Source: Campylobacterota bacterium
GTDB lineage: Bacteria; Campylobacterota; Campylobacteria; Campylobacterales; Sulfurimonadaceae
Assembly (NCBI GenBank): GCA_013607665.1
Contig: VCAX01000005.1
Coordinates: forward strand, 1-39,957
Reading direction: 5' to 3'
DNA length: 39,957 nt
Shown here: positions 8,723 through 17,815 of the stretch, piece by piece
How the letters are laid out: each line of letters begins with the position of its first letter
Numbering within the stretch: the first letter of the stretch is position 1
Program-made: the position numbers and the translations under genes
Notes under the pieces: generated by a model
The model's input: only the letters and a program-made list of their open reading frames with translations
Databases searched by the model: none
What the model was told of the DNA's origin: nothing

Positions 8723-9205
8723 ATGCCAAATGTAACTACAAACTTTAAAGACAGAACAATTGAGTACGCACAGCTTTTAGAAGATTTTAAAGCCCTTCTT
8801 AAAAAGAACAACCTAAAATTCACCATTCAACGCGAGGTTATTCTTGAGACACTCTACAATTCAAACGAGCATCTCACACCAGAAGCACTGCATCATCTCA
8901 TTCAAGAGCGTTATCCCGATCTTAAAACCGGTATAGCAACCGTCTACAGAACACTCTCTCTTTTAGAGGACTCAAATGTCGTTACTTCACTCTCTTTTGG
9001 TGCGCAAGGAAAAAAATACGAGCTCGGTGCCAAAGAGCACCATGACCATCTTATCTGCACGGAGTGTGGTGAGATTACAGAGTTTGTCGATGAAGAAATA
9101 GAGAGACGCCAGCATGCCATAACAGATGAACTTAGTTTTAAAATGCTAGACCACTCTATGCAGATTTATGGCATTTGTAAAAAATGTCAAGAAAAAAACA
9201 GATAA
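8723..9205 (+). CDS. fur: Fur family transcriptional regulator (ferric uptake regulator)
   Basis: A 160-residue DNA-binding metal sensor. The winged-helix domain covers about residues 20-95 (LKFTIQREVILETLY, LKTGIATVYRTLSLLED recognition helix). The metal-binding dimer domain follows with KEHHDHLICTECGEITEFVDEEIE, giving the HHDH iron-site histidines and the first CxxC zinc site, and a second CxxC (CKKC) near the C-terminus. Position directly before lysS is the same as in C. jejuni, where this gene is the true Fur, so I prefer Fur to PerR. It would repress iron-uptake genes when ferrous iron is plentiful. It begins one base after cvpA, so fur mRNA is probably made from the upstream operon promoter. 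Confidence 0.92.
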   Translation: MPNVTTNFKDRTIEYAQLLEDFKALLKKNNLKFTIQREVILETLYNSNEHLTPEALHHLIQERYPDLKTGIATVYRTLSLLEDSNVVTSLSFGAQGKKYELGAKEHHDHLICTECGEITEFVDEEIERRQHAITDELSFKMLDHSMQIYGICKKCQEKNR

Positions 9206-9230
9206 ATATAAATTAATAAAGGAAAATTGA

Positions 9231-10754
9231 TTGTTTAGTAATAAATTCATTCAACAAAGAATTGAAAAAGCAAATATCTTACGAGAAGCAGGTATAAACC
9301 CTTATGCAAATAATTCAAAGAGAAATACGACTGTAGAGAAATTTTTAAATGTAAACTCTGATGTAGAACAGATGGAAAACAAACGAGAAGAGAACCGTCT
9401 TTATACGGTAAGCGGGCGCATCAAGCTCCTTCGTATCATGGGAAAAGCCTCATTTGTCAAGATCGAAGATGAGAGTGGTATGCTCCAGATCTATGTAGCA
9501 CGTGATAACCTTCCTGAAGGTTTTTACAATACGATCTTCAAAAAGAATATTGAAGTCGGAGATATCATTGAAGTAGAAGGCTATCCTTTTGTAACCGGAA
9601 AAGGAGAACTCTCTTTACATGCAAATGACTTGAAAATTTTAACAAAAGCCATCTCTCCTCTCCCTGAAAAATTTCATGGTATCACAGATAAAGAGGTACG
9701 TTACAGAAAACGTTATCTTGATCTTATTATGAACTCCGAAGTACGCAAAACATTCCAAATTCGTTCAAAGGTCATCTCTTTGACTCGCCGTTTCTTCGAA
9801 GACAAAGGTTTCTTAGAAGTTGAGACTCCTATGATGCACCCTATTGCCGGTGGAGCAAATGCGAAACCTTTTGTGACACACCACAATGCACTTGGCGTTG
9901 ACAGATACCTTAGAATTGCTCCGGAACTCTATTTAAAACGTCTTATTGTTGGTGGATTTGAAGCAGTGTTTGAGATTAATCGAAACTTTAGAAATGAAGG
10001 GATGGATGCAACACATAATCCAGAGTTTACCTCTATCGAATTCTATTGGGCATATAAAACATATAAAGATCTTATAGAGATCACCAAAGAGTATTTTCAA
10101 TATCTTTTTGAACATCTCGATCTCCCGACAAAACTCCCGTACGGCGATATGGAAGTAAATTTTGAGAATTTTCAAGAGATTCCACTCATAGAGTCACTCA
10201 CGACTATTGGTGGTGTTCCTGCTGATATCGTTCATGATAAAGAGAAGATTCTTGCTTATCTCAGGGAAAACAATCTTAAAGCAAAAGAAGAGATGAATCT
10301 TGGACAGCTTCAAGGAGAGCTTTTTGATGAGTTCGTTGAAGCAAAACTCATTGATCCGACTTTTATTACAGAGTACCCTGTCGAGATCTCACCACTTGCA
10401 AGAAGAAGCGATGAAAATCCTGCAATCACAGAGCGTTTTGAGCTTTTCATAGCAGGACGCGAAATTGCAAATGCTTTCTCAGAACTGAACGATCCACTCG
10501 ACCAATTAGAACGTTTTGAAGGGCAAATGGCTGCAAAAGATTGTGGTGATGATGAAGCCCATGCTATGGATACGGACTTCGTTGAAGCCCTCAGCTACGG
10601 TATGGCACCGACTGCGGGACAAGGAATAGGAATAGACAGACTTGTTATGCTGCTGACAAATGAGCACTCCATTCGTGATGTACTGCTTTTCCCTGCTATG
10701 AAACCGCTCACGCAAGACCTTTGCGAAGATAGCGAAGACAAAGAGGAAAAATAG
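9231..10754 (+). CDS. lysS: lysyl-tRNA synthetase, class II
   Basis: Charges tRNA-Lys with lysine in the cytoplasm. The 507-residue protein has an N-terminal OB-fold anticodon-binding domain (about residues 55-150, e.g. [20 protein letters not shown]) and a class II catalytic core with motif 1 near FLEVETPMM, motif 2 [20 protein letters not shown] and motif 3 [12 protein letters not shown]. Length is normal. It begins with TTG at 9231, supported by AAAGGA about eight bases upstream and by the usual N-terminal [15 protein letters not shown] pattern. It follows fur as in C. jejuni. Its last codons form one arm of a hairpin that serves the convergent desulforubrerythrin gene. Confidence 0.97.
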   Translation: MFSNKFIQQRIEKANILREAGINPYANNSKRNTTVEKFLNVNSDVEQMENKREENRLYTVSGRIKLLRIMGKASFVKIEDESGMLQIYVARDNLPEGFYNTIFKKNIEVGDIIEVEGYPFVTGKGELSLHANDLKILTKAISPLPEKFHGITDKEVRYRKRYLDLIMNSEVRKTFQIRSKVISLTRRFFEDKGFLEVETPMMHPIAGGANAKPFVTHHNALGVDRYLRIAPELYLKRLIVGGFEAVFEINRNFRNEGMDATHNPEFTSIEFYWAYKTYKDLIEITKEYFQYLFEHLDLPTKLPYGDMEVNFENFQEIPLIESLTTIGGVPADIVHDKEKILAYLRENNLKAKEEMNLGQLQGELFDEFVEAKLIDPTFITEYPVEISPLARRSDENPAITERFELFIAGREIANAFSELNDPLDQLERFEGQMAAKDCGDDEAHAMDTDFVEALSYGMAPTAGQGIGIDRLVMLLTNEHSIRDVLLFPAMKPLTQDLCEDSEDKEEK

Positions 10755-10774
10755 AACCTTATTTAGGTTCTATT
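10750..10774 (-). terminator. intrinsic terminator of the desulforubrerythrin gene, embedded in lysS stop region
   Basis: AATAGAACCT and AGGTTCTATT form a perfect ten-base-pair stem with a five-base loop. Both stop codons, lysS (10752-10754) and the convergent rrc gene (10759-10761), lie inside it. On the minus strand the stem is followed by TTTTT, making a proper intrinsic terminator; on the plus strand no T-run follows, so it is likely one-way. Confidence 0.7.
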
Positions 10775-11418
10775 AAACGCGATTGATAGGCTTGCGGGTG
10801 CTTACATACAGGGCAGACCTCAAGTGCTTTTTTCCCATAGTGAATATGTCCACACACCTCACAGATCCAAACTTCCTCTTCATTGTCACTTAAAAACTCT
10901 TTATGCGCTGTAAGTCTCTCTAAAAGCATTCTGTACATTTTTTCATGCTCTACTTCGATCTTTCCAATATTTTTAAAGAGTGTTGCAGCTTCACGATGTC
11001 CTTCCTCTTTTGCAATGGCTGCGAAATCAGGATACATCGTTGTATTTTCATAACTCTCTCCATTGATAGCATCCTGAAGATTCTCTTCAGTATTTCCAAA
11101 GTTGTTTTCTCTCTCAAATTTCATTCTATTATGTAAAGCAAGTTGCAATTTTGCATGTGTTTTTTCATTATCGGCTGCTCTTTGAAAGTGTGCAGCAATA
11201 TCGCGATAACCCTCTTTTTGCGCTACTTTTGCATAAAATTCATACTTGTTACGTGCCATAGATTCACCGGCTACCGCTTTCATAAGATTGACCAAAGTGA
11301 GATTTTCAGTAATCATCTCCATAGCCTGACCACAACAATGCAGTTCTCCGCCACCGACATTTTGCACTTCAACAATGTTACCACACTTGTTACATCTATA
11401 CGTTTCATACTGTCTCAT
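10759..11418 (-). CDS. rrc: desulforubrerythrin (Rrc-like)
   Basis: A 219-residue non-haem iron protein with three domains in order: a desulforedoxin-like iron site (residues 1-37: CNKC, then HCCG), a rubrerythrin four-helix diiron domain (about 45-170, with EXXR/EXXH-type ligands in NLMKAVAGESMARNKYEFYA, ADNEKTHA, INGESYEN, KIEVEHEKMY) and a C-terminal rubredoxin (CEVCGHIHYG ... CPVCKHPQ). This architecture is that of C. jejuni Cj0012c (Rrc, desulforubrerythrin), which reduces hydrogen peroxide with electrons from NAD(P)H-linked partners. It sits on the opposite strand between lysS and glyA, which are adjacent in C. jejuni. Iron or peroxide control by Fur or PerR is plausible from function; no convincing operator was identified. 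Confidence 0.93.
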   Translation of the reverse strand: MRQYETYRCNKCGNIVEVQNVGGGELHCCGQAMEMITENLTLVNLMKAVAGESMARNKYEFYAKVAQKEGYRDIAAHFQRAADNEKTHAKLQLALHNRMKFERENNFGNTEENLQDAINGESYENTTMYPDFAAIAKEEGHREAATLFKNIGKIEVEHEKMYRMLLERLTAHKEFLSDNEEEVWICEVCGHIHYGKKALEVCPVCKHPQAYQSRLIEPK

Positions 11419-11547
11419 CTTCCACCCTTTTTGTTTTAATGTAAGTCATTATCGCACAAAGCAACTTAAAAGAAAATTATTATCCTTTATTCTTTTAATT
11501 CTCATAACTCTTCAGATTTATTCAGAACTTTATTATTATATTTTTAG

Positions 11548-11553
11548 TATAAT
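11548..11553 (+). promoter_or_regulatory. -10 box for glyA
   Basis: A perfect TATAAT lies 33 bases before the glyA ATG, with an AAGGA ribosome binding site at 11572-11576. Because rrc separates lysS and glyA, glyA needs its own promoter, and this is the best candidate in the 168-base divergent gap. Confidence 0.6.
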
Positions 11554-11586
11554 CGGCATATTTTTATTTACAAGGATTTTTTCCCT

Positions 11587-12834
11587 ATGAGTTTTTTAAA
11601 AGAGTTTGATGAAGAAGTATTTAATTTATGTGAAAAAGAGTTAGAAAGACAAACTGACCATTTAGAGATGATAGCATCTGAGAACTTTACACTTCCGGCA
11701 GTTATGGAAGCTATGGGCTCGGTATTTACAAATAAATATGCCGAAGGGTATCCTGCAAAACGTTACTACGGTGGATGTGAATATGCCGATGGTGTTGAAC
11801 AGCTTGCAATTGACAGAGCGTGCAAACTCTTTGGCTGTAAATATGCCAATGTCCAACCGCACTCAGGTTCACAAGCCAACGGTGCGGTCTATGCTGCACT
11901 GTTAAAAGCGGGTGATAAACTTTTAGGAATGGACTTAAGTCATGGTGGTCACTTGACACACGGCTCTAAGCCATCTTTTTCAGGGAAGAACTACAGCTCT
12001 TTTACCTATGGTGTTGAGCTTAACGGACGTATTAACTACGACAGAGTAATGGATATCGCTAAGATCGTACAACCAAAGATTATCGTATGTGGTGCTTCTG
12101 CTTATGCACGTGAAATTGATTTTGCAAAATTCCGTGAGATCGCTGATACAGTCGGTGCAATTTTATTTGCCGACATTGCACACATTGCCGGTCTTGTAGC
12201 TGTAGGAGAACACCCTAGCCCATTCCCTTACGCAGACGTAGTCACTACAACGACACACAAAACACTTGCAGGTCCTCGTGGTGGTATGATCATGACAAAT
12301 GATGAAGATATCGCTAAGAAGATCAACTCTGCAATCTTCCCTGCCCTTCAAGGTGGACCACTTGTGCATGTTATCGCGGCAAAAGCAGTAGGTTTCAAAC
12401 ACAATCTCTCCCCTGAATGGAAAGATTATGCAAAACAGGTTAAGAAAAATGCGGCAGTCCTTGCTGATGTACTGATGAAACGCGGATACGATGTCGTCTC
12501 TGGCGGAACTGACAACCACCTTGTACTTGTCAGCTTTGCAGGTAAAGAGATCTCTGGTAAAGATGCTGATGTAGCACTTGGAAATGCCGGTATCACTGTT
12601 AACAAAAACACTGTCCCGGGTGAAACTCGCAGCCCTTTTGTCACTTCCGGTATTCGTGTAGGCTCTCCGGCACTGACTTCACGCGGTATGAAAGAAAAAG
12701 AGTTCGAACTCATCGCAAACAAAATGGCAGATGTACTTGATGATATAAACAACACTGAACTCCAAGCAAAAATCAAAGAAGAGTTAAAAGAGTTAGCACA
12801 AAACTTTGTCATTTACAATCAACCGACTTACTAA
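11587..12834 (+). CDS. glyA: serine hydroxymethyltransferase
   Basis: PLP enzyme that interconverts serine and glycine while charging tetrahydrofolate with a one-carbon unit. The 415-residue protein has the usual length and motifs: [72 protein letters not shown] and the PLP-lysine region [17 protein letters not shown]. The gene has a typical ribosome binding site (CAAGGA). It starts a run of plus-strand genes to aroE, with a 16-base gap to the DUF1882 gene, and the order matches C. jejuni. Confidence 0.97.
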   Translation: MSFLKEFDEEVFNLCEKELERQTDHLEMIASENFTLPAVMEAMGSVFTNKYAEGYPAKRYYGGCEYADGVEQLAIDRACKLFGCKYANVQPHSGSQANGAVYAALLKAGDKLLGMDLSHGGHLTHGSKPSFSGKNYSSFTYGVELNGRINYDRVMDIAKIVQPKIIVCGASAYAREIDFAKFREIADTVGAILFADIAHIAGLVAVGEHPSPFPYADVVTTTTHKTLAGPRGGMIMTNDEDIAKKINSAIFPALQGGPLVHVIAAKAVGFKHNLSPEWKDYAKQVKKNAAVLADVLMKRGYDVVSGGTDNHLVLVSFAGKEISGKDADVALGNAGITVNKNTVPGETRSPFVTSGIRVGSPALTSRGMKEKEFELIANKMADVLDDINNTELQAKIKEELKELAQNFVIYNQPTY

Positions 12835-12850
12835 AAGATAAAGAGACCAT

Positions 12851-13393
12851 ATGACTGCAATGGATTTAAAACTCATCAAAATGGTTAGTGACCACTACTG
12901 GATCAAACGTGATTCTGTAGTGGATAAAATTTCCTTTAAAGGGCGTACCTTTTACAATAAATTTGAAAAGGTAAATGCTCCGCTCACGCAATCAGTTATC
13001 AATCAGCATCTCAAAGGTGAGATAACAGTTGCACACTCGTTAGTCAACAAAATGAACAAAGTAGAGAACATCGTTATAGATTATAATGGCCGTGATCCTG
13101 AGCGTTTTTACCATAAAACACAACTACTGTTGCGTGAGGAAGGTTTTATCAACTTCACAGCATATAAAAATAAGACAGAAGGTCATTTGCATGTCTATAT
13201 TCACAAAGGGCATACAACATTGCAAGAGGCTATTCAGCTTGGTAAGATGCTCAGTATGAAGCTCGCTGCAAAACAGCCAAAACAGTGGAGAATGTTTCCA
13301 AACAACGATATGCCCGATGAGTACAACATTCTTGTACTGCCATATGATGTCTACGCCAAAGAACGTGGTGCTTCTTGGTCAAAACATATGTAA
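12851..13393 (+). CDS. DUF1882 family protein (Cj0403-like)
   Basis: A 180-residue soluble protein without signal peptide or membrane segment. It is placed between glyA and the SPOR-domain gene exactly as Cj0403 is in C. jejuni, and the sequence ([71 protein letters not shown]) fits the DUF1882 family of Campylobacterota. No function is established. The conservation of its place between an amino-acid gene and a septal-peptidoglycan-binding protein is the only clue. The ATG is preceded by AAAGAGA. Confidence 0.75.
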   Translation: MTAMDLKLIKMVSDHYWIKRDSVVDKISFKGRTFYNKFEKVNAPLTQSVINQHLKGEITVAHSLVNKMNKVENIVIDYNGRDPERFYHKTQLLLREEGFINFTAYKNKTEGHLHVYIHKGHTTLQEAIQLGKMLSMKLAAKQPKQWRMFPNNDMPDEYNILVLPYDVYAKERGASWSKHM

Positions 13394-13396
13394 TGC

Positions 13397-13428
13397 TTGA
13401 TACTTAAATAGTTTTTCGCTATTATAAT
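13397..13428 (+). promoter_or_regulatory. possible internal promoter before the SPOR gene
   Basis: TTGATA (13397-13402) and TATAAT (13423-13428) flank a 20-base spacer, longer than ideal. The -10 box is good and the 76-base gap between the DUF1882 and SPOR genes is large for this region, so a promoter is likely here even if the -35 match is coincidental. Confidence 0.4.
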
Positions 13429-13469
13429 AACAAGAAACTTTATAAAAAAATAAAATTCGAGGTAAGATT

Positions 13470-14114
13470 ATGGATGATAAAAACGAACTGAGTGATATTG
13501 TACTCAATAAAGGAAATGCTTCGGGTTCCAATAAAAAGCTGATATTAGCTGTTGCGACACTAGGTGTTGTTTTAATCATCGTTGTTTTATTGATGAATTC
13601 CATGAATTCAGGTTCGACAAACAATTTACCTCAGGCTGTACTACCGCCGAAGCCACAAAAAGAGATTGCCCAAGAAACACAAAAAGATGAGCCACTTTTT
13701 GAAGAGGTAGAGGTAAGGGAAGATGATGCCTCATCTGACGCTGACCTTGATAAAATCGCACAAAAGCTCAAAGAAGAAAGTGTCCAAAAGGAGAGTACAC
13801 CTGTAAAAGCTGCTCCTGTTGCCAAAAAAAGTGTCAAAAAAATTACAAAAAAAACAGCACCGAAACCGGCAGTAACACAAACAGCAACAACATCTGTAAA
13901 ATACTACATTCAAGTAGGCTCATTTTCAAAATACAAACCAAATAAAAAATTCCTAAGTTCTATTAAAAATCTTGGTTTCAACTACAAGTTTCATAAGGTA
14001 GGCACATTGAACAAAGTTCTCGTCGGTCCTTTTAAAACACGTAAAGAAGCAAACAATGCCAAAAGAGTACTGCGTGCAAAAGTTGAGCCGGGTGCATTTC
14101 TCGTTAAACTATGA
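13470..14114 (+). CDS. SPOR-domain membrane-anchored protein
   Basis: A 214-residue bitopic inner-membrane protein: short cytoplasmic N-terminus, one membrane helix at about residues 25-44 (LILAVATLGVVLIIVVLLM), a low-complexity acidic then lysine/alanine/proline-rich linker (about 50-140) and a C-terminal SPOR domain (YYIQVGSFSKYKP, VGPFKTRKEANNAKRVLRAK). SPOR domains bind denuded glycan strands at the division septum. It corresponds to Cj0404 by position. Its stop overlaps the trpE start as ATGA, so trpE translation is coupled to it, although the roles differ. Confidence 0.85.
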   Translation: MDDKNELSDIVLNKGNASGSNKKLILAVATLGVVLIIVVLLMNSMNSGSTNNLPQAVLPPKPQKEIAQETQKDEPLFEEVEVREDDASSDADLDKIAQKLKEESVQKESTPVKAAPVAKKSVKKITKKTAPKPAVTQTATTSVKYYIQVGSFSKYKPNKKFLSSIKNLGFNYKFHKVGTLNKVLVGPFKTRKEANNAKRVLRAKVEPGAFLVKL

Positions 14115-15523
14115 TACATTCAAAACAATTTACGCTTGATCAACTAGCACCCATTGCCGTATATTCTAAGATACGGGAGATGTTTTCAGATGAGATCTCC
14201 TATCTTTTTGAAAGTGCGGGAGGTAGTGAAGGAAGAAACTACTCTTTTATCTGTATCGGTGCTCGTGAGAGACTGCAGTACATCGATGACACGACCGTCT
14301 ATACCGATGCAGAGGGAAAAAAACATACACAAACGCAAAACCCTTTTAGCTTTTTAAAAGAGTACTACAGAAAAATCGATCCTACAATCTATAAAGAAGC
14401 AACAAAAGAGCTAGGTGTCGGCTATGTAGATGGCTTTATCGGCTATATCGGTTATGATATGGTAAAAGTATTTGAACCTAAGCTCAAAGCATTTATGGAC
14501 AGTTTGGAAGATGAACTCGGCACTCCTGATTTAGATCTGATTCTTCCAAAACTTGTTTTGGTTTATTCTCATAGAAATCATAAGATAACACTCATCTCAA
14601 CCCTGCAAGAGTATGCCAAAATATTTGATGCAATAGAAGCAGACCTTAAAGGTGTCTATACCTATAAACATCGCATTTATAATATTGGTGATGACCAAGG
14701 GAGCTATGCACACTCAAAAGAGAAGTTCTTTGAGATGATCGACAAACCAAAAGAGATGATTAAAAGCGGCGATGTTTTTCAGATTCTTATGACAAACCGC
14801 TTTACACGCCATATAAAAGTAGATCCTTTCTCTTTTTATCGCATTTTAAGAGCCAAAAATCCATCACCATATATGTTTTTAATGGAGTATGAAGATTTTA
14901 GCATTGTAGGTTCCTCACCAGAGGTTATGGTACGCCTTACAGATGGAGAGCTCCTACTTCGTCCAATTGCAGGAACACGGAAACGCGGAAAGACAAAAGA
15001 GCGAGACAAAGAGCTTGAGATTGAGCTTTTAAATGATCCAAAAGAGTTGGCAGAGCATCTAATGCTTATCGACCTTGGTCGTAATGATGTCGGTCGTGTT
15101 GCACAAACCGGAACAGTAAAAGTAGAAGATATGATGCATATCGAGCGTTTTTCACATGTTATGCATATCGTGTCCGATGTTACTGCCAAATTGCGTGAGG
15201 ACAAGGATATGTTTGACATTTTTATGGCAACTTTTACAGCCGGAACAATGACCGGAGCACCTAAGATTAGAGCGATGGAGCTTATTGCTGAATATGAAGG
15301 TCTTAAACGCGGTTTTTACAGTGGCAGTATCGGCTACTTTGGATTTGATGGAAATATGGACTCTGCAATTACAATCCGTACAGCCCTTGTTACAAAAGAA
15401 AAAGTAGTACTACAAGCCGGTGCCGGTGTGGTTGCAGACAGTGTCAAAGAGCTTGAATACCTTGAAGTGAAGAACAAACTTGGTGCTCTTATTCATTCTT
15501 TAGAAGATTTGGATAGAAAATAG
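14111..15523 (+). CDS. trpE: anthranilate synthase component I
   Basis: Converts chorismate to anthranilate with ammonia delivered by a glutaminase partner; first committed step of tryptophan synthesis. The 470-residue protein has the family motifs GSSPEVMVRL, LRPIAGTRKRG, HLMLIDLGRNDVGRV, FTAGTMTGAPKIRAME and GFYSGSIGYFGFDG. LFESAGG near residue 35 matches the position of the LLES feedback element for tryptophan. Presence of the full chorismate-binding domain plus the N-terminal domain favours TrpE over PabB, though PabB is the main alternative. There is no glutaminase gene nearby. It starts inside the SPOR gene stop and its own stop overlaps the GTG of aroE. Compared with C. jejuni it appears inserted between the SPOR gene and aroE. 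Confidence 0.88.
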   Translation: MIHSKQFTLDQLAPIAVYSKIREMFSDEISYLFESAGGSEGRNYSFICIGARERLQYIDDTTVYTDAEGKKHTQTQNPFSFLKEYYRKIDPTIYKEATKELGVGYVDGFIGYIGYDMVKVFEPKLKAFMDSLEDELGTPDLDLILPKLVLVYSHRNHKITLISTLQEYAKIFDAIEADLKGVYTYKHRIYNIGDDQGSYAHSKEKFFEMIDKPKEMIKSGDVFQILMTNRFTRHIKVDPFSFYRILRAKNPSPYMFLMEYEDFSIVGSSPEVMVRLTDGELLLRPIAGTRKRGKTKERDKELEIELLNDPKELAEHLMLIDLGRNDVGRVAQTGTVKVEDMMHIERFSHVMHIVSDVTAKLREDKDMFDIFMATFTAGTMTGAPKIRAMELIAEYEGLKRGFYSGSIGYFGFDGNMDSAITIRTALVTKEKVVLQAGAGVVADSVKELEYLEVKNKLGALIHSLEDLDRK

Positions 15524-16314
15524 TGCAGCTTTTCGCAATTTTTGGTGACCCTGTTGCACACTCACGCAGCCCTCTTATGCATAATGCAGTTTTTAAGCAC
15601 TCCGATTATAAAGCATGTTATACACGCATACATCTCAAAGATGGCACAAAACTGCGTGAGACATTTTTTAATCTTCAACTCTCTGGCGCCAATATCACAG
15701 TTCCACATAAAGAGGCAGCTTTTGCTGCCTGTGATGAGATTCGAGGCTTTGCAAACAAGGTTGGTGTTGTCAATACCATTGCAGAAGAAGACGGCAAACT
15801 TATCGGTTATAATACCGATGCAGACGGTTTTATCTTTGCCATAGAAGAGTTTAAAGATATAAAAAAAGTACTCATCCTTGGTGCAGGTGGTACTGCAAAA
15901 GCACTTGCAGTAAGATTCTTGGAAGAGAACATGGATGTTACAGTACTCAATCGCAGTCAAGGACGACTTAAATTCTTTGATGAACTAGGTTGCAAGAGTG
16001 CTTCATGGAGTGATTTTGAACTCTCAAGCTATGACCTCGTTGTCAATACAACAAGTGCCGGTCTTAAAGATGATGCCCTGCCTGCTCCAAAAGAGCTCAT
16101 TGAGGCTATTTTAGATGCCACTCGCTATGCTGCTGATGCCATTTATGGAAAAGTGACACCTTTTTTAGCATTGGCAGAACAAAAAGGCATTTTATATAAA
16201 GATGGTGCAGATATGCTTCTTGGACAAGGTGTTTTAGCTAATGAGCTCTTTACCCGTAAGCAGATCGCCAAGCAAGAGATTGCAAAATATATGCGCCATA
16301 GCTTTTTACTTTAA
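15523..16314 (+). CDS. aroE: shikimate 5-dehydrogenase
   Basis: Reduces 3-dehydroshikimate to shikimate with NADPH. The 263-residue protein shows FGDPVAHSRSPLMHNAVF (substrate site), ANITVPHKEAAF with the catalytic lysine, NTDADGF, the nucleotide-binding loop LILGAGGTAKALA and LNRSQGRL, and near the end GADMLLGQG. It begins with GTG at 15523, overlapping the last base of the trpE stop, and the conserved N-terminus (MQLFAIFGDP) fixes this start. It ends the glyA-to-aroE run. Confidence 0.95.
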   Translation: MQLFAIFGDPVAHSRSPLMHNAVFKHSDYKACYTRIHLKDGTKLRETFFNLQLSGANITVPHKEAAFAACDEIRGFANKVGVVNTIAEEDGKLIGYNTDADGFIFAIEEFKDIKKVLILGAGGTAKALAVRFLEENMDVTVLNRSQGRLKFFDELGCKSASWSDFELSSYDLVVNTTSAGLKDDALPAPKELIEAILDATRYAADAIYGKVTPFLALAEQKGILYKDGADMLLGQGVLANELFTRKQIAKQEIAKYMRHSFLL

Positions 16315-16324
16315 TATCTCTTCT

Positions 16325-17245
16325 TTAGCGTGAGAAACTAAAACCAATAGAAAATTTTGTCACTTCTCTATCATGATCCACAAGAGACTCCACATATCCG
16401 CTAAATAACTTCACATAAAAATAGGGTGTCGCGTGGTGGGAGAGGATAGGAATATGTCGCTTCCACTGCCCCTTTTAAACTACTAATATTACCACGTACC
16501 ATCAAAGTAAACATATGCTCATTGTAAAAGTAAGTGAATTTTGCCTGTGTGTATCCAAGATACTTCATTATATCCGGATTATCCTCAAGGTTTGCACTTC
16601 CGGGAAAAGGAACCAATAGTGTTAAATCAGTCAAAAGTGTATCATGCTGCAAACGCAGAGTACCATAAAAGTAATTGATGCTTTTTGAGAGGTTATAGCC
16701 ATCAAAATCAGGAATCTCTTTTGTATTTGGCTGTCCATTGGATTGATGCGCAATTGCGAACTTGAAAGAACGTATATTTAGTCCTGATGTTTTATCGCTT
16801 ATAGGAAAAAGCACAAAACCTTCCGGATTATAAATACTTTCTCTAAAAGGAGAAGAGTTAATATATATCTGCCAAAAAGCACGTTGTGTATAAGAGACAT
16901 AATATTTTTCTTTAAGACCAAAAAGATCGTATGCTACTTTCAGTTTCAAACTCACTTGTAATTCTGCTTCTTTACTATCATAAGAAACTGTAGGTTTATG
17001 CGAAACATATTTACTATCTGCAATTCCTAATGGCAAGATATAATTGGGACGATATGGTTTGAGTCCAAAGTCACTATTGAGCCAACTTTGCATATACTCT
17101 TTTGATCTGTCATTTTCAATATTTTCAATCTTAACCTGACTTTTTTTGCCGCATCTATTTGTTTTTCAGGCGTTTGGCATACTTCTGTTGCATCAGCAAA
17201 CAAACTTAAGGAAAACGCTAACCATACAATACTATAAAACTTCAT
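16325..17245 (-). pseudogene. pldA: phospholipase A1 (OMPLA, PldA-like) with two frameshifts
   Basis: Outer-membrane phospholipase A, a beta-barrel that degrades misplaced outer-leaflet phospholipids. Three reading frames hold it: a signal peptide and N-terminus (17027-17245, MKFYSIVWLAFSLSLFADA), the barrel core (from about 17147 down to 16401), and a C-terminal piece (YVKLFSGYVESLVDHDREV to GFSFSR, stop at 16325-16327). The first break is at a run of seven A (T-run 17141-17147) where eight restore the frame (AAKKSQVKIENIENDRSKEY). The second is near 16436-16447. The active-site HQSNG is intact, and LSKSINYFY keeps the expected catalytic Asn. The final F-S-R is a normal barrel end. It starts directly after recR. 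H. pylori pldA is known to switch by homopolymer slippage, so phase variation is an alternative to decay. Confidence 0.85.
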
Positions 17246-17815
17246 CTATACCCTTACTCTATCTTCCAATGCCCTCGTCAATGAAAGCAGGTCAATATTT
17301 TCCAAGCTTACACCCGTAGGCACGCCTTGTGCAATTTTTGAAAAATGCACCTTATAACTACTCAATTTATCTTCGATATACAAAATAACAGCATCATTTA
17401 CAATAGAAGGCGTAAGTGCAAAAAGAATCTCCTCTACGCCATTTTTGACAATATTTTCCAAATGAGAGACAGAGAGTTCTTCTAAGGACTCCAAAACAAA
17501 ATACCTTCCGTCAAAAAGGCCATTCTCTTCTAAAAGCAGTATATCTTTTGCATTTTCAACGATACACAAAAGCGATGCGTCTCGTGTCTCATCACAGCAG
17601 ATATGACAAAGCTCATCTTCACTCATTCCACCACAAACACGACATTTTTTCAAACTCCCTATGGCATCTTCGATTGCATGAGAGATCTTCAGTCCGGCAT
17701 AGGTGTCATTCATAATCATAAAATAGGCCAAACGCGTTGCAGATTTTTTCCCAATGGTCGGAAGTTCCTGCAGTGCTTCGACAAGTCTGTTAAATTTTTC
17801 TAATGAATTATTCAT
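17246..17815 (-). CDS. recR: recombination mediator RecR
   Basis: Helps load RecA at gaps in RecFOR/RecOR recombination. The 189-residue protein has the N-terminal helix-hairpin-helix (LVEALQELPTIGKKSATRLAYFM), a zinc finger (CRVCGGMSEDELCHIC) and a Toprim domain beginning SLLCIVENAKDILLLEE with a Walker-B-like C-terminus (GVPTGVSLENIDLLSLTRALEDR). Length is slightly below the 195-200 residues common elsewhere but usual for Campylobacterota. It overlaps mltA by eight bases and its stop touches the start of the broken pldA gene, so the three are co-transcribed. Confidence 0.95.
   Translation of the reverse strand: MNNSLEKFNRLVEALQELPTIGKKSATRLAYFMIMNDTYAGLKISHAIEDAIGSLKKCRVCGGMSEDELCHICCDETRDASLLCIVENAKDILLLEENGLFDGRYFVLESLEELSVSHLENIVKNGVEEILFALTPSIVNDAVILYIEDKLSSYKVHFSKIAQGVPTGVSLENIDLLSLTRALEDRVRV

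Noticed and set aside
11419-11586. Possible Fur or PerR box between rrc and glyA
   Set aside because: GATAAT-like tracts occur on the rrc side, but no 19-base palindrome of acceptable quality could be made in this very AT-rich gap.
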